Origin: Marixanthomonas sp002364245
Lineage (GTDB): Bacteria > Bacteroidota > Bacteroidia > Flavobacteriales > Flavobacteriaceae
DNA: 64,000 nucleotides
Reading direction: 5' to 3'
Assembly (NCBI GenBank): GCA_963973455.1
Contig: CAXAZF010000003.1
Location: forward strand, 62,001 to 126,000
The position numbers and the translations under genes are program-made. Of the stretch, positions 15,326 to 24,416 are shown in pieces. Every line of letters starts with the position of its first letter. The stretch's first letter is position 1. The notes under the pieces were generated by a model. It did not search any database. It was not told where the DNA came from and saw only the letters and a list, made by a program, of their open reading frames with translations.

Positions 15326-16876
15326 ATGAAAAAACTTCTTTTCGTCACAGTTTTGTTTGTATTCGGAGTATTTACTTCGTTTGCACAAGATAAACCAATC
15401 GATTCTCTTAAAAAGAAAAACATTCAGGTTGTAGATTCAATTACCGTTCAAAAAATTACGAGCGATTTACCTAAAACAGTTGTAGCAACTCAGGTTAAGG
15501 ATACCATGGTTTTTTCTTTAGAGGATATGGCTAAGGCTCGAAAAATTGATAGCCTTTGGTTAAACGAATTATTTTCTACAGGCCGTTTTGAAGAAATGTA
15601 TGGCACCGTTCAAAATCAAAGCTACGATCCATTACCGTATAAAGAACTACCTACCGAAGTCTTAAAACAACGGTTAGCAGAATTAAACGCCCGAACCCCT
15701 TTTAATGTAGAATACAATCCTTCTTTAGAAAGTGTGATTAACGGCTATTTAAAAAACCGCAGAAACACATTGTCTAAGCTAATGGCCTTGAGCGATTACT
15801 ACTTCCCTATGTTCGAAGAGCAGTTAGATCGATATGGTTTACCATTAGAGATGAAATACCTTGCCATTGTTGAATCTGCATTAGACCCTAGAGCGGTTTC
15901 AAGAGTAGGAGCTACTGGTTTGTGGCAGTTTATGTTCAGCACAGGTAAAATGTTTGGCTTAGATGTAAACTCGTATGTGGACGAGCGCTCAGACCCTATT
16001 ATGGCTACCGAAGCAGCTAGTAAGTACTTGTTTAGTTTATACAACAGTTTAGAAGATTGGGATTTGGCTTTAGCTGCCTATAATTCAGGTCCTGGAAATG
16101 TTGCAAAAGCTATTCGCCGTTCTGGCGGAAAGAAAAATTATTGGAATATTCGAAGCTTTCTTCCACGTGAAACAGCCGGCTATGTTCCTGCTTTTTTAGC
16201 CACTATGTATATTTTTGAATATGCTGAAGAACATGGATTTAAGAGCGATGGCCCGCAAATACCGTATGTAGCAACCGACACAGTTCGAGTAAAAAAGATG
16301 ATTACTTTTGATCAGATTGCTGAAATAACTTCTATTCCAAAAGCAGAGATTGAATATTTAAATCCTTCCTATAAACTCGGAATCATCCCGGTAATAAAGG
16401 ATGAGAATTATGTACTTCGTCTTCCAATCGATCAAATTGGAAAATTTGTAGCCAATGAGGAAGCTATTTATGCGTACGCTGAAAAAAAATTAAATGACCG
16501 CGAAAAGCCATTAAATGAAGTTGTTGATCAACCAAGCCGAATTCGCTATCGTGTTAGATCTGGAGATTATTTAGGTAAAATTGCTGAAAAATACGGTGTA
16601 GGTGTAAGCCAAATAAAACGGTGGAATGGTTTAAGGAGTAATCGATTGCGGGTAGGGCAACGCTTAACGATTCACCCAAGAAAACCAGTAGGTGGTTCTT
16701 CAAAAACAACAACATCAAACAATGGTGTGAAAATGTACACTGTTAAAAATGGAGACTCATTATGGAGCATTTCTAGAAAATTTCCTGGAGTTACTGTTGA
16801 AAAAATTAAAAATTGGAATGATATTAGTGGTAATAACTTAAAACCCGGAATGAAATTAAAGATTCAAAAAGGGTAA
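15326..16876 (+). CDS. MltD-like lytic murein transglycosylase with two LysM domains
   Basis: The protein (516 residues) has a signal peptide (about 1-21, ending SFAQ). Its SLT domain (about 155-300) contains the catalytic Glu183 in AIVESALDP, followed by GATGLWQFM and ALAAYNSGPGN. Two LysM peptidoglycan-binding modules lie at about 410-450 (YRVRSGDYLGKIAEKYGV) and 470-515 (YTVKNGDSLWSISRKFPG). It would cleave the glycan strand in the periplasm to form anhydromuramic ends during wall turnover. The DUF4837 lipoprotein gene follows after 21 bases, probably in one transcript. A parS-like sequence lies within the coding region. Confidence 0.92.
   Translation: MKKLLFVTVLFVFGVFTSFAQDKPIDSLKKKNIQVVDSITVQKITSDLPKTVVATQVKDTMVFSLEDMAKARKIDSLWLNELFSTGRFEEMYGTVQNQSYDPLPYKELPTEVLKQRLAELNARTPFNVEYNPSLESVINGYLKNRRNTLSKLMALSDYYFPMFEEQLDRYGLPLEMKYLAIVESALDPRAVSRVGATGLWQFMFSTGKMFGLDVNSYVDERSDPIMATEAASKYLFSLYNSLEDWDLALAAYNSGPGNVAKAIRRSGGKKNYWNIRSFLPRETAGYVPAFLATMYIFEYAEEHGFKSDGPQIPYVATDTVRVKKMITFDQIAEITSIPKAEIEYLNPSYKLGIIPVIKDENYVLRLPIDQIGKFVANEEAIYAYAEKKLNDREKPLNEVVDQPSRIRYRVRSGDYLGKIAEKYGVGVSQIKRWNGLRSNRLRVGQRLTIHPRKPVGGSSKTTTSNNGVKMYTVKNGDSLWSISRKFPGVTVEKIKNWNDISGNNLKPGMKLKIQKG
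16159..16174. promoter_or_regulatory. Possible third parS-like site inside the transglycosylase gene
   Basis: TCTTCCACGTGAAACA differs from the parS pattern TGTT(C/T)CACGTG(G/A)AACA at position 2 only. It encodes LPRET in the middle of the gene, so it could be chance. Confidence 0.4.
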
Positions 16877-16897
16877 ACAACCAACAAAAACACTAAA

Positions 16898-17875
16898 ATG
16901 AAAACGATTTACATTGCTTTATTGGCATTTGTTGTACTTGTTTCGTGCAACGATTCTGGTAAAAAAGACACCTCATACCTTCCCGATTCTGTAGGGAATG
17001 TAAACCATCTTCAAGTTGTAATAGATAACGATTTATGGAATGGTCCTGTGGGCGAAGAGATTAGAACTTATTTTGCTGCACCCACCGATGGTCTACCACA
17101 AGATGAGCCTTTATTCACCATAAACCAAATGCCCATTTCAACATTCACTGACTTTGCACGAACCAACCGTATCTTTATTCACGTTAGTTTAGGCAAAGAA
17201 AATAACGTGAAAATTGCTAAAAATGAATATGCTAGGCCACAAGTTGGTGCCATCATTACTGCTACTTCAGAAGAAGGGTTAATAACTTTAATTGAAGAAA
17301 AACACGACCAGATAATTGAAGCACTACACGCTTCTGAAATAAAAGAGCGGCAACGCCGCACCAAGGTGTCTATGATGAAAACAGATTCACTAAAAGAACG
17401 CTTTGGGGTCGATATTAAAGTGCCTTCTGCTTACCGTATAGCAAGTGCAAGTGACGATTTTTACTGGATGCGAAAAAACTTAAAATCTGGAACTACGAAT
17501 ATTTTAATTTATGAAGTTCCATTAAACACAATTACTACTGATAGTATGGCGGTTGGTGAGATTATTAAAATGCGTGATTCTATTGGCGGTGGATACCTTC
17601 CCGTTGAAGATGAAGGACGTTTTATTACTGAGGATGCTTATGCTCCATATCTTTTTAAAACTGAAATAGATGGTTATACTGCTTATGAGACCAAAGGAAC
17701 CTGGGAAGTGAAAGGAGCCTTTATGGGCGGGCCTTTTATTAATTTTGCCGTAAAGGATGAAGAAAACGAACGCTATTTAATACTAGAAGGCTTTACCTAT
17801 GCCCCTTCGGTTGAAAAACGTGATTTACAGTTTGAACTGGAATCCATTTTACGCTCTGCAAAATTCAGTAAATAA
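16898..17875 (+). CDS. DUF4837 family lipoprotein
   Basis: The 325-residue protein has a lipoprotein signal peptide with the lipobox VLVSC (Cys about residue 17) followed by a polar linker. The body has regularly spaced aspartate- and tryptophan-containing segments (VVIDNDLWNGPVGEEIR, DDFYWMRKN, GTWEVKGAFMGGPF) which I associate with the Bacteroidota family DUF4837. It is probably attached to a membrane in the periplasm. Function is unknown. Following a cell-wall hydrolase by 21 bases suggests an envelope role. A strong terminator follows. Confidence 0.75.
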   Translation: MKTIYIALLAFVVLVSCNDSGKKDTSYLPDSVGNVNHLQVVIDNDLWNGPVGEEIRTYFAAPTDGLPQDEPLFTINQMPISTFTDFARTNRIFIHVSLGKENNVKIAKNEYARPQVGAIITATSEEGLITLIEEKHDQIIEALHASEIKERQRRTKVSMMKTDSLKERFGVDIKVPSAYRIASASDDFYWMRKNLKSGTTNILIYEVPLNTITTDSMAVGEIIKMRDSIGGGYLPVEDEGRFITEDAYAPYLFKTEIDGYTAYETKGTWEVKGAFMGGPFINFAVKDEENERYLILEGFTYAPSVEKRDLQFELESILRSAKFSK

Positions 17876-17892
17876 AAAATACTCAAAATATT

Positions 17893-17930
17893 TAAAAACC
17901 CGCTAAATCTTTTGATTTAGCGGGTTTTTA
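17893..17930. terminator. Bidirectional intrinsic terminator
   Basis: A perfect 17-bp inverted repeat (TAAAAACCCGCTAAATC and complement) with a four-base TTTT loop, T-rich on both sides. It separates the convergent DUF4837 and tatA genes. Confidence 0.9.
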
Positions 17931-17953
17931 TTTGAAGAAATAAAGCTTAAAAA

Positions 17954-18145
17954 TTACTTTTTATCTTCAATTTTTGCTTCGTCATTTTCATCTTTAGAAG
18001 CGTCTTTAAATTCTTTGATACCGCTACCTAAGCCTCGCATCAATTCTGGTATTTTTCGTCCGCCAAATAATAGCAAAACAACCAAAACGATTAAAACAAT
18101 TTGCCAAGGGCCTATAGCAAGGGGTAAAAATAGTGCAATCATCAT
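17954..18145 (-). CDS. tatA: Twin-arginine translocase subunit TatA/TatE
   Basis: The 63-residue protein has one N-terminal membrane helix (about 5-26), the hinge FGGRKIPELMRGLGSGIKEFKDA with the conserved Phe-Gly and the amphipathic helix, and an acidic/basic tail. This is the standard TatA form. It would multimerise to make the passage for folded proteins across the inner membrane with TatC, which is not in the window. The gene stands alone and is divergent from the M23 peptidase gene. Confidence 0.95.
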   Translation of the reverse strand: MMIALFLPLAIGPWQIVLIVLVVLLLFGGRKIPELMRGLGSGIKEFKDASKDENDEAKIEDKK

Positions 18146-18161
18146 ATAAAAATTTATAAGG

Positions 18162-18169
18162 CAAAGGTA
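18162..18169 (-). promoter_or_regulatory. Candidate -7 box of tatA
   Basis: The reverse strand reads TACCTTTG, matching TAnnTTTG, 17 bases before the tatA ATG. No clear -33 TTTG was found. Confidence 0.4.
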
Positions 18170-18233
18170 ACAAGAATTCCTTACATAAAACGTTTTCAGT
18201 GTAAGTTTAGTGCATGAGGGAATAAGATTGTTT

Positions 18234-18241
18234 TATATTTG
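18234..18241 (+). promoter_or_regulatory. Candidate -7 box of the M23 peptidase/GH3 operon
   Basis: TATATTTG is a full match to the Bacteroidota -7 consensus, 18 bases before the ATG at 18260. The -33 element is weak. Confidence 0.45.
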
Positions 18242-18259
18242 TAAAAGGAAGCATACAAC

Positions 18260-19126
18260 ATGGCTAAAAAAGAGAAAAGGGCAAAAAAGATAAAAAAGAA
18301 GCTGTTGCACAAATACCGGTTGGTTGTGCTTAATGAAGATACGTTTGAAGAACGCTTTTCCTTTAAGTTAAACCGCTTAAACGTGTTTGTCTTTAGTGTT
18401 ATTTCTGCGTTGCTCTTAATATCTGGAACGACGCTCTTAATAGCTTTCACACCACTGCGGGAATACATTCCAGGTTATTCCTCCACTAAACTGAAACAAC
18501 GCGCCACTCGTTTAACGTACAAGGCAGACTCGCTACAGCAGGAAATTGAAGCAAATGACCAATACCTTGCTTCAATACGAAAAGTGCTCAAAGGAGACGT
18601 TAAAACAGTCGATTTTAATAAAGATTCTATTATAAATGCAGCTAGTATTGATGCCTCGGAAGTAAATTTAGCTGCTTCAAGAGAAGACTCGTTGTTACGT
18701 GAAAAAGTATCCCGTGAAGATAAATACAACCCCTTAGTGGGTGATGCCGAAATTAATTACGTGCTTTTTGCCCCCATAAAAGGAACCATTACTGAAGGGT
18801 ACAAACCTAACGATAAGCATTATGCCGTAGATATTGTCGCTGCAAAAGATACCCCAGTAAAAGCCATTGCAGACGGCACAGTAATTTTTGCTGAATGGAC
18901 TGCCGAAACAGGCTATGTAATTATTTTAAAACACCGCAACGACCTGCTTTCAGCGTATAAGCACAATGCTTCTTTGACCAAAGAACAAGGGGAATTGGTA
19001 AAAGCTGGAGAGGTAATAGCAACCGTAGGCAGTACAGGTGAGCTTACCACAGGCCCTCATCTTCATTTTGAGTTATGGCGACAAGGCTTCCCAATAGATC
19101 CAACAAATTTTATAGATTTTGAATAA
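18260..19126 (+). CDS. M23 family metallopeptidase (membrane-anchored)
   Basis: The protein (288 residues) has a very basic N-terminus, a membrane helix (about 42-64), a short coiled coil (about 75-125), and a C-terminal peptidase M23 (LytM) domain. The metal site is read from HYAVDIVAAKDTPV and the HxH motif GPHLHFELW. Such enzymes cut the peptide cross-links of peptidoglycan in the periplasm. The first His of the LytM HxGxD site occurs as HYAVD, so one ligand pair is retained. It precedes the GH3-like gene by six bases and is likely co-transcribed. Confidence 0.9.
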   Translation: MAKKEKRAKKIKKKLLHKYRLVVLNEDTFEERFSFKLNRLNVFVFSVISALLLISGTTLLIAFTPLREYIPGYSSTKLKQRATRLTYKADSLQQEIEANDQYLASIRKVLKGDVKTVDFNKDSIINAASIDASEVNLAASREDSLLREKVSREDKYNPLVGDAEINYVLFAPIKGTITEGYKPNDKHYAVDIVAAKDTPVKAIADGTVIFAEWTAETGYVIILKHRNDLLSAYKHNASLTKEQGELVKAGEVIATVGSTGELTTGPHLHFELWRQGFPIDPTNFIDFE

Positions 19127-19132
19127 TCCAAT

Positions 19133-20626
19133 ATGTTTATAAAGTCCTTCGCAGCTAAAATTTTTGCCAAACGCATTGTTTATAAAATAGAAAAATGGTC
19201 AAAAAAACCAGTAGAGACGCAGCAAAAGGTCTTTAAAAACCTCATTTCTGAAGCAAAAGAAACAGCGTTTGGAAAGGACCATGATTTTAAAAATATAAAA
19301 TCCACATCCGATTTTGCTAAAAACGTACCCATTCGGGATTACGAAAGCCTTAAATCCTATGTAGACCGTGTGGTTTCAGGGGAAGAAAATATTCTTTGGC
19401 CAGGAAAACCATTGTATTTTGCTAAAACTTCTGGTACTACGAGTGGGGCAAAATACATTCCCATTACTAAAGAATCGATGCCACATCACGTTGAGGCTGC
19501 TCGAAACGCCATTCTTTGTTATATTAATGAAACTGGAAATGCCGACTTTGTAGATGGAAAAATGATTTTTTTACAAGGAAGTCCTGAAATGACCGAAAAA
19601 AACGGCATTAAATTAGGCAGATTATCGGGTATTGTAGCGCATTACGTACCCAAATACCTTCAAAGAAACCGTATGCCGAGCTGGGAAACCAACTGTATTG
19701 ATGATTGGGAAACCAAAGTAGATGCTATTGTAGAAGAAACCAAAGATGAGAATATGACTGTGATAAGCGGCATTCCGTCTTGGGTACAAATGTATTTTGA
19801 GCGCTTACGGGCAAAGACCGGAAAAAATGTAGGTGACCTCTTTAAAAACTTTCAATTGTTTATTTATGGAGGTGTAAATTATGAACCATACAGAGCAAAG
19901 TTTGAGTCTTTAATTGGCCGAAAAGTGGACAGTATAGAACTGTTTCCAGCTTCAGAAGGTTTTTTTGCTTTTCAGGATAGTCAAGATGCCAACGGAATGT
20001 TGCTATTATTAGATTCAGGTATTTTTTACGAGTTTATTGAAGCAGAACTTTTTTTCGATGAAGACCCGAAGCGCCTTACTATTGGTGATGTTAAAGTTGG
20101 TGTTAATTACGTAATGATTGTTTCTACCAATGCTGGACTTTGGGGGTATAATGTGGGTGATACCATTCAATTTACATCAACAAATCCGTATCGAGTAATC
20201 GTTTCAGGAAGAATAAAACATTTCATTTCAGCATTTGGCGAACACGTGATTGGAAAAGAAGTAGAACAAGCTATGAAAGAAGCAATACAAAAACACGATT
20301 TTTCCATTTCAGAATTTACGGTTGCCCCACAAACCAATCCCGAAGAAGGGTTGCCCTATCATGAATGGTTTATTGAATTTGAAGGTGAGCCAGAATTGCT
20401 CGAACAAATCGCTAAAACAATCGATACAGCGATGCAGCAACAAAACTCTTATTATTTCGATCTAATTGAAGGGAAAATATTGCAACCTTTGCACATTAAA
20501 CAACTTAAGAAAGGCAGTTTTACGGAGTATATGAAATCGCAAGGAAAACTAGGCGGCCAAAACAAATTGCCAAGGCTCTCAAATGACAGAAAAATAGCTG
20601 AAAAGCTACTTTCTTTACAAGATTGA
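19133..20626 (+). CDS. GH3 auxin-responsive-promoter family adenylate-forming enzyme
   Basis: This protein of 497 residues has the P-loop-like motif KTSGTTSGAKYIPIT (about residues 98-112) of acyl-adenylate enzymes, the aromatic-rich IELFPASEGFFAFQD segment, and VGVNYVMIVSTNAGLWGYNVGDTIQF and IVSGRIKHFISAFGEHV, the C-terminal hinge. Plant GH3 enzymes conjugate amino acids to auxin or jasmonate. Homologues in Bacteroidota are common but their substrate is unknown, and they probably adenylate a carboxylic acid and pass it to an amine. The gene lies in one operon with an M23 peptidase, so a cell-envelope substrate is possible but not shown. Confidence 0.85.
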   Translation: MFIKSFAAKIFAKRIVYKIEKWSKKPVETQQKVFKNLISEAKETAFGKDHDFKNIKSTSDFAKNVPIRDYESLKSYVDRVVSGEENILWPGKPLYFAKTSGTTSGAKYIPITKESMPHHVEAARNAILCYINETGNADFVDGKMIFLQGSPEMTEKNGIKLGRLSGIVAHYVPKYLQRNRMPSWETNCIDDWETKVDAIVEETKDENMTVISGIPSWVQMYFERLRAKTGKNVGDLFKNFQLFIYGGVNYEPYRAKFESLIGRKVDSIELFPASEGFFAFQDSQDANGMLLLLDSGIFYEFIEAELFFDEDPKRLTIGDVKVGVNYVMIVSTNAGLWGYNVGDTIQFTSTNPYRVIVSGRIKHFISAFGEHVIGKEVEQAMKEAIQKHDFSISEFTVAPQTNPEEGLPYHEWFIEFEGEPELLEQIAKTIDTAMQQQNSYYFDLIEGKILQPLHIKQLKKGSFTEYMKSQGKLGGQNKLPRLSNDRKIAEKLLSLQD

Positions 20627-20634
20627 AATTAATG

Positions 20635-20642
20635 TATATTTG
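20635..20642 (+). promoter_or_regulatory. -7 box very close to start codon at 20648
   Basis: TATATTTG is followed by GCAGCA-like bases and then the ATG at 20648, only five bases on. With the usual distance to the start point this mRNA would be leaderless or nearly so. Confidence 0.5.
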
Positions 20643-20647
20643 CAGCA

Positions 20648-22333
20648 ATGAAAAAATTAAAACCACATAGCAGAACGCGTGCTCAAGAAAGTACTAGCGC
20701 TATAGAAAGATTGTACATAACTATGCGTCATCTTTTTAATCGTGGTTTTTATAAGCCTATGGGAGTTTCCGGCGAAACATTGAGAGAATCCCTATTAACA
20801 CTTAGGCCCGAAATTTACGGTTCCATTTCAGAAGAAAAAATAGAGCTACAAGGTCTGTTATATGTAATAGATAGGCTTCCCACAGGGATTGAAGAGTGTC
20901 GTTTTATTAATTTAACCAGTGACGAAGGCTATAAAGATTCACATTTTAAAACCATTATACCTTCAAAAAGACGCAGAAATTGTTACCGTATTGATGAAGA
21001 GCAGATGAACATTGAGGTAACGCGTGGTCGATCTGAAATATACGATGTCCTTACTCACCTTACATTTCTATACATAGAATCCCATAAAATCATGAAACAA
21101 ATCATGATCGATGAAAAAGGAAAGGTGATTCGAGATTGGAAAAAGTTGGAAAATGCAATTCAGAAAAAGGATGAATTAACGAAAGAAGAAAAGGAAATAG
21201 CCCTTACGCATACGGCAAACTTTTTAGGTAGAACGTTTGAAGAGGTCAAAGAGGTGTATCCGCAGTTTGCAAGCAAAGACAATCCACACCGCTTTTTGAA
21301 CATTATTTATTATTTAGGGAAACTAGCGTTGGACGAAGTGGTGAACAACAATAAACGCATTATCACCTTTAGCCCTGTATTGCGAGAACGCTTAGGGCAC
21401 CATATTCACGGTGAAAAATGGGCTTTAAAAATAAAGCAAACCCTTGAAGATAAAAACCTGTTGCAAAGGCCCTTGCATATAATAAGTGCCAATATGCACA
21501 GCGTGATGAACACCCTTTTTGCAAACTCAGCATTAACTTCTGAAGCAAAAAAGAAGCAACCTTTAGAGCTTTTTGAGTCTTTAAGTAACCCAGCCAATGG
21601 TAAATTACGGGATAAAGTAACCAAAACAGCCTTAAAGAACGGAATGACGTTTATAAATGATGATAGCGGTGCCAATATAGATGTTCAGGTTTTTGATTCA
21701 GATAAATTTCCTAAGTCTGTATATGCTTGTGTAGATATTGAAACCCAAAATAAGCCCGTAATCATTGTAATGGACTATGCGTTTGGAGAACAAGCGTATG
21801 AAACCATGGACGAATTATTAAAGCCTTATAATGATGATAATGGTAATTCATACTTTTTAAATGTAGCATCCGTTTCAATAATGGGAAAAGCAGGTATTTT
21901 AGAAGGTGGAAAAGGTGATATAATGATCCCTTCTGCTCACGTTTTTGAAGGGACTGCAGATAATTACCCTTTTGATAATCAGTTGAATATTTCAGATTTT
22001 AAAGAAGAAGATGTCAATGTTTGTACGGGTACTATGATTACTGTTTTAGGAACCTCCTTACAAAATAGAGACGTTTTACGGTTTTTCCACGAATCTACCT
22101 GGAATGTAATTGGGTTAGAGATGGAAGGGGCACATTATCAAAAAGCGATACAGGCTGCTTCTAAAATTCGAGGTAGTATCAGTTCAAAAACACAAGTACG
22201 GTATGCGTATTATGCATCGGACAACCCTCTAGAAACAGGAAGTACATTAGCTTCTGGTGGATTGGGAACCAGTGGTGTAAAGCCTACCTATCTTATCACC
22301 GAAAAAATTATAAAACAAATTTTAGACCAATAA
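20648..22333 (+). CDS. DUF6909-like protein with nucleoside-phosphorylase-like C-terminus
   Basis: The protein has 561 residues and no signal peptide. The N-terminal half is helical (TMRHLFNRGFYKP, YDVLTHLTFLYIESHKI). The C-terminal half carries VIVMDYAFGEQAYETMDELL, GDIMIPSAHVFEG and IGLEMEGAHYQKAI. The last recalls the MEME/GLEMEG motif of the PNP/UDP-phosphorylase and AMP nucleosidase superfamily, where the Glu contacts ribose, so a nucleotide or nucleoside substrate is possible. I believe this is the family named DUF6909 but do not claim an activity. It may have a nearly leaderless promoter and sits directly before the polysaccharide locus. Confidence 0.6.
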   Translation: MKKLKPHSRTRAQESTSAIERLYITMRHLFNRGFYKPMGVSGETLRESLLTLRPEIYGSISEEKIELQGLLYVIDRLPTGIEECRFINLTSDEGYKDSHFKTIIPSKRRRNCYRIDEEQMNIEVTRGRSEIYDVLTHLTFLYIESHKIMKQIMIDEKGKVIRDWKKLENAIQKKDELTKEEKEIALTHTANFLGRTFEEVKEVYPQFASKDNPHRFLNIIYYLGKLALDEVVNNNKRIITFSPVLRERLGHHIHGEKWALKIKQTLEDKNLLQRPLHIISANMHSVMNTLFANSALTSEAKKKQPLELFESLSNPANGKLRDKVTKTALKNGMTFINDDSGANIDVQVFDSDKFPKSVYACVDIETQNKPVIIVMDYAFGEQAYETMDELLKPYNDDNGNSYFLNVASVSIMGKAGILEGGKGDIMIPSAHVFEGTADNYPFDNQLNISDFKEEDVNVCTGTMITVLGTSLQNRDVLRFFHESTWNVIGLEMEGAHYQKAIQAASKIRGSISSKTQVRYAYYASDNPLETGSTLASGGLGTSGVKPTYLITEKIIKQILDQ

Positions 22334-22346
22334 CACGCTATAGATT

Positions 22347-23342
22347 ATGAGCAATCAAACCACAAATTCTTCCGAAGAAATAGATTTATTCTATCTCTTT
22401 AGTTTAGTAGGCAATTTTTTTAAAAAATGCTTTATTGCTGCCTATCGTTTTATCATTTTTTTACTAAAAAACTGGATTATTCTATTAGCACTCATATTTG
22501 TAGGGGTCTTAGCGGGATATTTTTTACAGAAAGATGTTGAAAACCCAAAAGAAGCCAATGCCTTAATTCGGATTAATTTTGATACTGGAAACTACGTTTA
22601 TAATGCGATTGATTTACTGAATGAGAAAATTGAAAATAGAGATTCACTGTTCCTTAAAGAGTCAGGTTTGTGGAACCAAAAATCGTTACTTAAAAGAGTA
22701 AAAATTAAACCGGTTGTAAATTTTAATGACTTAACTGAGATATATGGTACTGACAACAGAACATTAGGATTGTTAATTGAAAGTTATGAATTTGAGGGAG
22801 AAAACAATTTAAGCGAGTCCTTTAATAAAGACTATTTATATCATAATTTGGAAATTGATTTATCTTCAAATGCTACACATGAAGCCATAGATAATGTTAT
22901 AAACTACATAAATGATAATAAGCTTCTTAGGTCACTTAAAAAGGAAGCGGTAGCCATAATTATAAATAAAATTGACACCAATAAAGAAACCATCTCTCAA
23001 ATTAATGCTATATTAAATGCATATGGGGCTCAGCAAGTTTCTGGTGTTAGTTCAAATCAAGTAATACTTGATAAAGATTTAACAGGAGTAATTGAAAAGA
23101 AAAATCAATTATTACTTACCAATGAAGAACTTAGGGAGAATTTGGTTCTCTCTAACGATATCACAGTATTGGTAAACAAATCAAATCTTATTGAAAAATC
23201 CCACGGAATATTAGGTAATAAAATGATTGTTTATCCAATTCTTTTAATCTTCCTTTTCTTATTGTTTGCATTACTGAAAAGAGCTTTTATTTATGCTAGA
23301 AAATTAGCCCAAAAAGAAGATGCAGAAAAACAAACTATATAA
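22347..23342 (+). CDS. Wzz-like chain-length determinant/polysaccharide co-polymerase
   Basis: The protein (331 residues) has a cytoplasmic N-terminus, one membrane helix (about 36-58), a periplasmic domain with coiled-coil stretches (about 60-285), and a second membrane helix (about 293-315). This is the Wzz/polysaccharide co-polymerase topology. It would set chain length or assist assembly of the O-antigen or capsule made by the genes that follow. It lies 13 bases after the preceding gene, and no tyrosine kinase domain is fused to it. Confidence 0.75.
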   Translation: MSNQTTNSSEEIDLFYLFSLVGNFFKKCFIAAYRFIIFLLKNWIILLALIFVGVLAGYFLQKDVENPKEANALIRINFDTGNYVYNAIDLLNEKIENRDSLFLKESGLWNQKSLLKRVKIKPVVNFNDLTEIYGTDNRTLGLLIESYEFEGENNLSESFNKDYLYHNLEIDLSSNATHEAIDNVINYINDNKLLRSLKKEAVAIIINKIDTNKETISQINAILNAYGAQQVSGVSSNQVILDKDLTGVIEKKNQLLLTNEELRENLVLSNDITVLVNKSNLIEKSHGILGNKMIVYPILLIFLFLLFALLKRAFIYARKLAQKEDAEKQTI

Positions 23343-23399
23343 TGGAAATTATAGAGAATGCATTGTTAAAAACTATTTAGATTAACCTAAAAAAATATT

Positions 23400-24416
23400 T
23401 TGATAAACGATAATGTGCTGATTACCGGAGGGGCCGGGTTTATTGGGTCGATTTTCACTCAATATTACCTTAACAACACAAGTAATGAGGTTTTTGTGCT
23501 TGATAAGCTTACCTATGCCGGAAATTTAAAAAATTTAGAGGCTGTTTCGAAACTTTCAAACTATCATTTTATTGAAGGGGATATTTGTGATAAGCAATTG
23601 TTGAAAACACTTTTTGATAAATACCAATTTCAAAAAGTGATTCATTTTGCGGCAGAATCGCACGTGGATAATTCCATTACCGGCCCGGCTGCATTTATTG
23701 AAACCAACATAAACGGCACCTTTAACTTACTACACCAAGCTTACACAACGTGGATGGATGGACCGAATAAGGTAAAAGAACCGTTTAAAAATGCTCGTTT
23801 TCTTCACGTTTCTACCGATGAGGTATATGGAACTCTAGGGAAAACAGGGTTGTTTACAGAAAAAACACCCTACGCACCCAATAGCCCATATAGCGCTTCA
23901 AAAGCATCATCAGATTTTATCGTGCGAAGTTACTTCCACACTTACGGAATGCCGGTAGTGACCACTAACTGCTCTAACAATTATGGTCCTAACCAACATA
24001 AAGAGAAGTTAATTCCTACCATCATTAGAAAAGCCATTTCAGGCGAACCCATCCCAATTTACGGAGATGGAAAGAACGTACGTGATTGGTTATATGTAGA
24101 AGACCACTGCAAAGGCATTACATTAGCTTTGCAAAAAGGCAAATTAGGAGAAACCTATAACATTGGAGGACGAAATGAACGGGAAAACCTATACATCGCA
24201 CATACAATTTGTGATATTTTAGACCATTTAAAACCTAAGGATGTTTCCTATAAAGAACAAATCTCATTTGTAACCGATAGACCGGGACATGATTTTAGAT
24301 ATGCTATAGATGCTTCAAAAATTGAAAATGAATTAGGTTGGAAAGCAGAAGAAAATTTTGAAAGTGGTATAAAAAAGACCATTCAATGGTACCTAAACAA
24401 TAAAGACAGATTATGA
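23400..24416 (+). CDS. rfbB: dTDP-glucose 4,6-dehydratase
   Basis: This is the second step of dTDP-L-rhamnose synthesis. The protein (338 residues) has the NAD-binding motif LITGGAGFIGSIF near its start, the STDEVYGTL segment with catalytic Asp-Glu, and the Tyr-x3-Lys pair in SPYSASKAS. The substrate-binding NYGPNQHKEKLIPT is also typical. The start is a TTG: the frame has a TAA four codons upstream and no ATG, and the NAD motif must begin within about ten residues. Its stop overlaps the next ATG (ATGA-type overlap at 24413-24416). Confidence 0.95.
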   Translation: MINDNVLITGGAGFIGSIFTQYYLNNTSNEVFVLDKLTYAGNLKNLEAVSKLSNYHFIEGDICDKQLLKTLFDKYQFQKVIHFAAESHVDNSITGPAAFIETNINGTFNLLHQAYTTWMDGPNKVKEPFKNARFLHVSTDEVYGTLGKTGLFTEKTPYAPNSPYSASKASSDFIVRSYFHTYGMPVVTTNCSNNYGPNQHKEKLIPTIIRKAISGEPIPIYGDGKNVRDWLYVEDHCKGITLALQKGKLGETYNIGGRNERENLYIAHTICDILDHLKPKDVSYKEQISFVTDRPGHDFRYAIDASKIENELGWKAEENFESGIKKTIQWYLNNKDRL

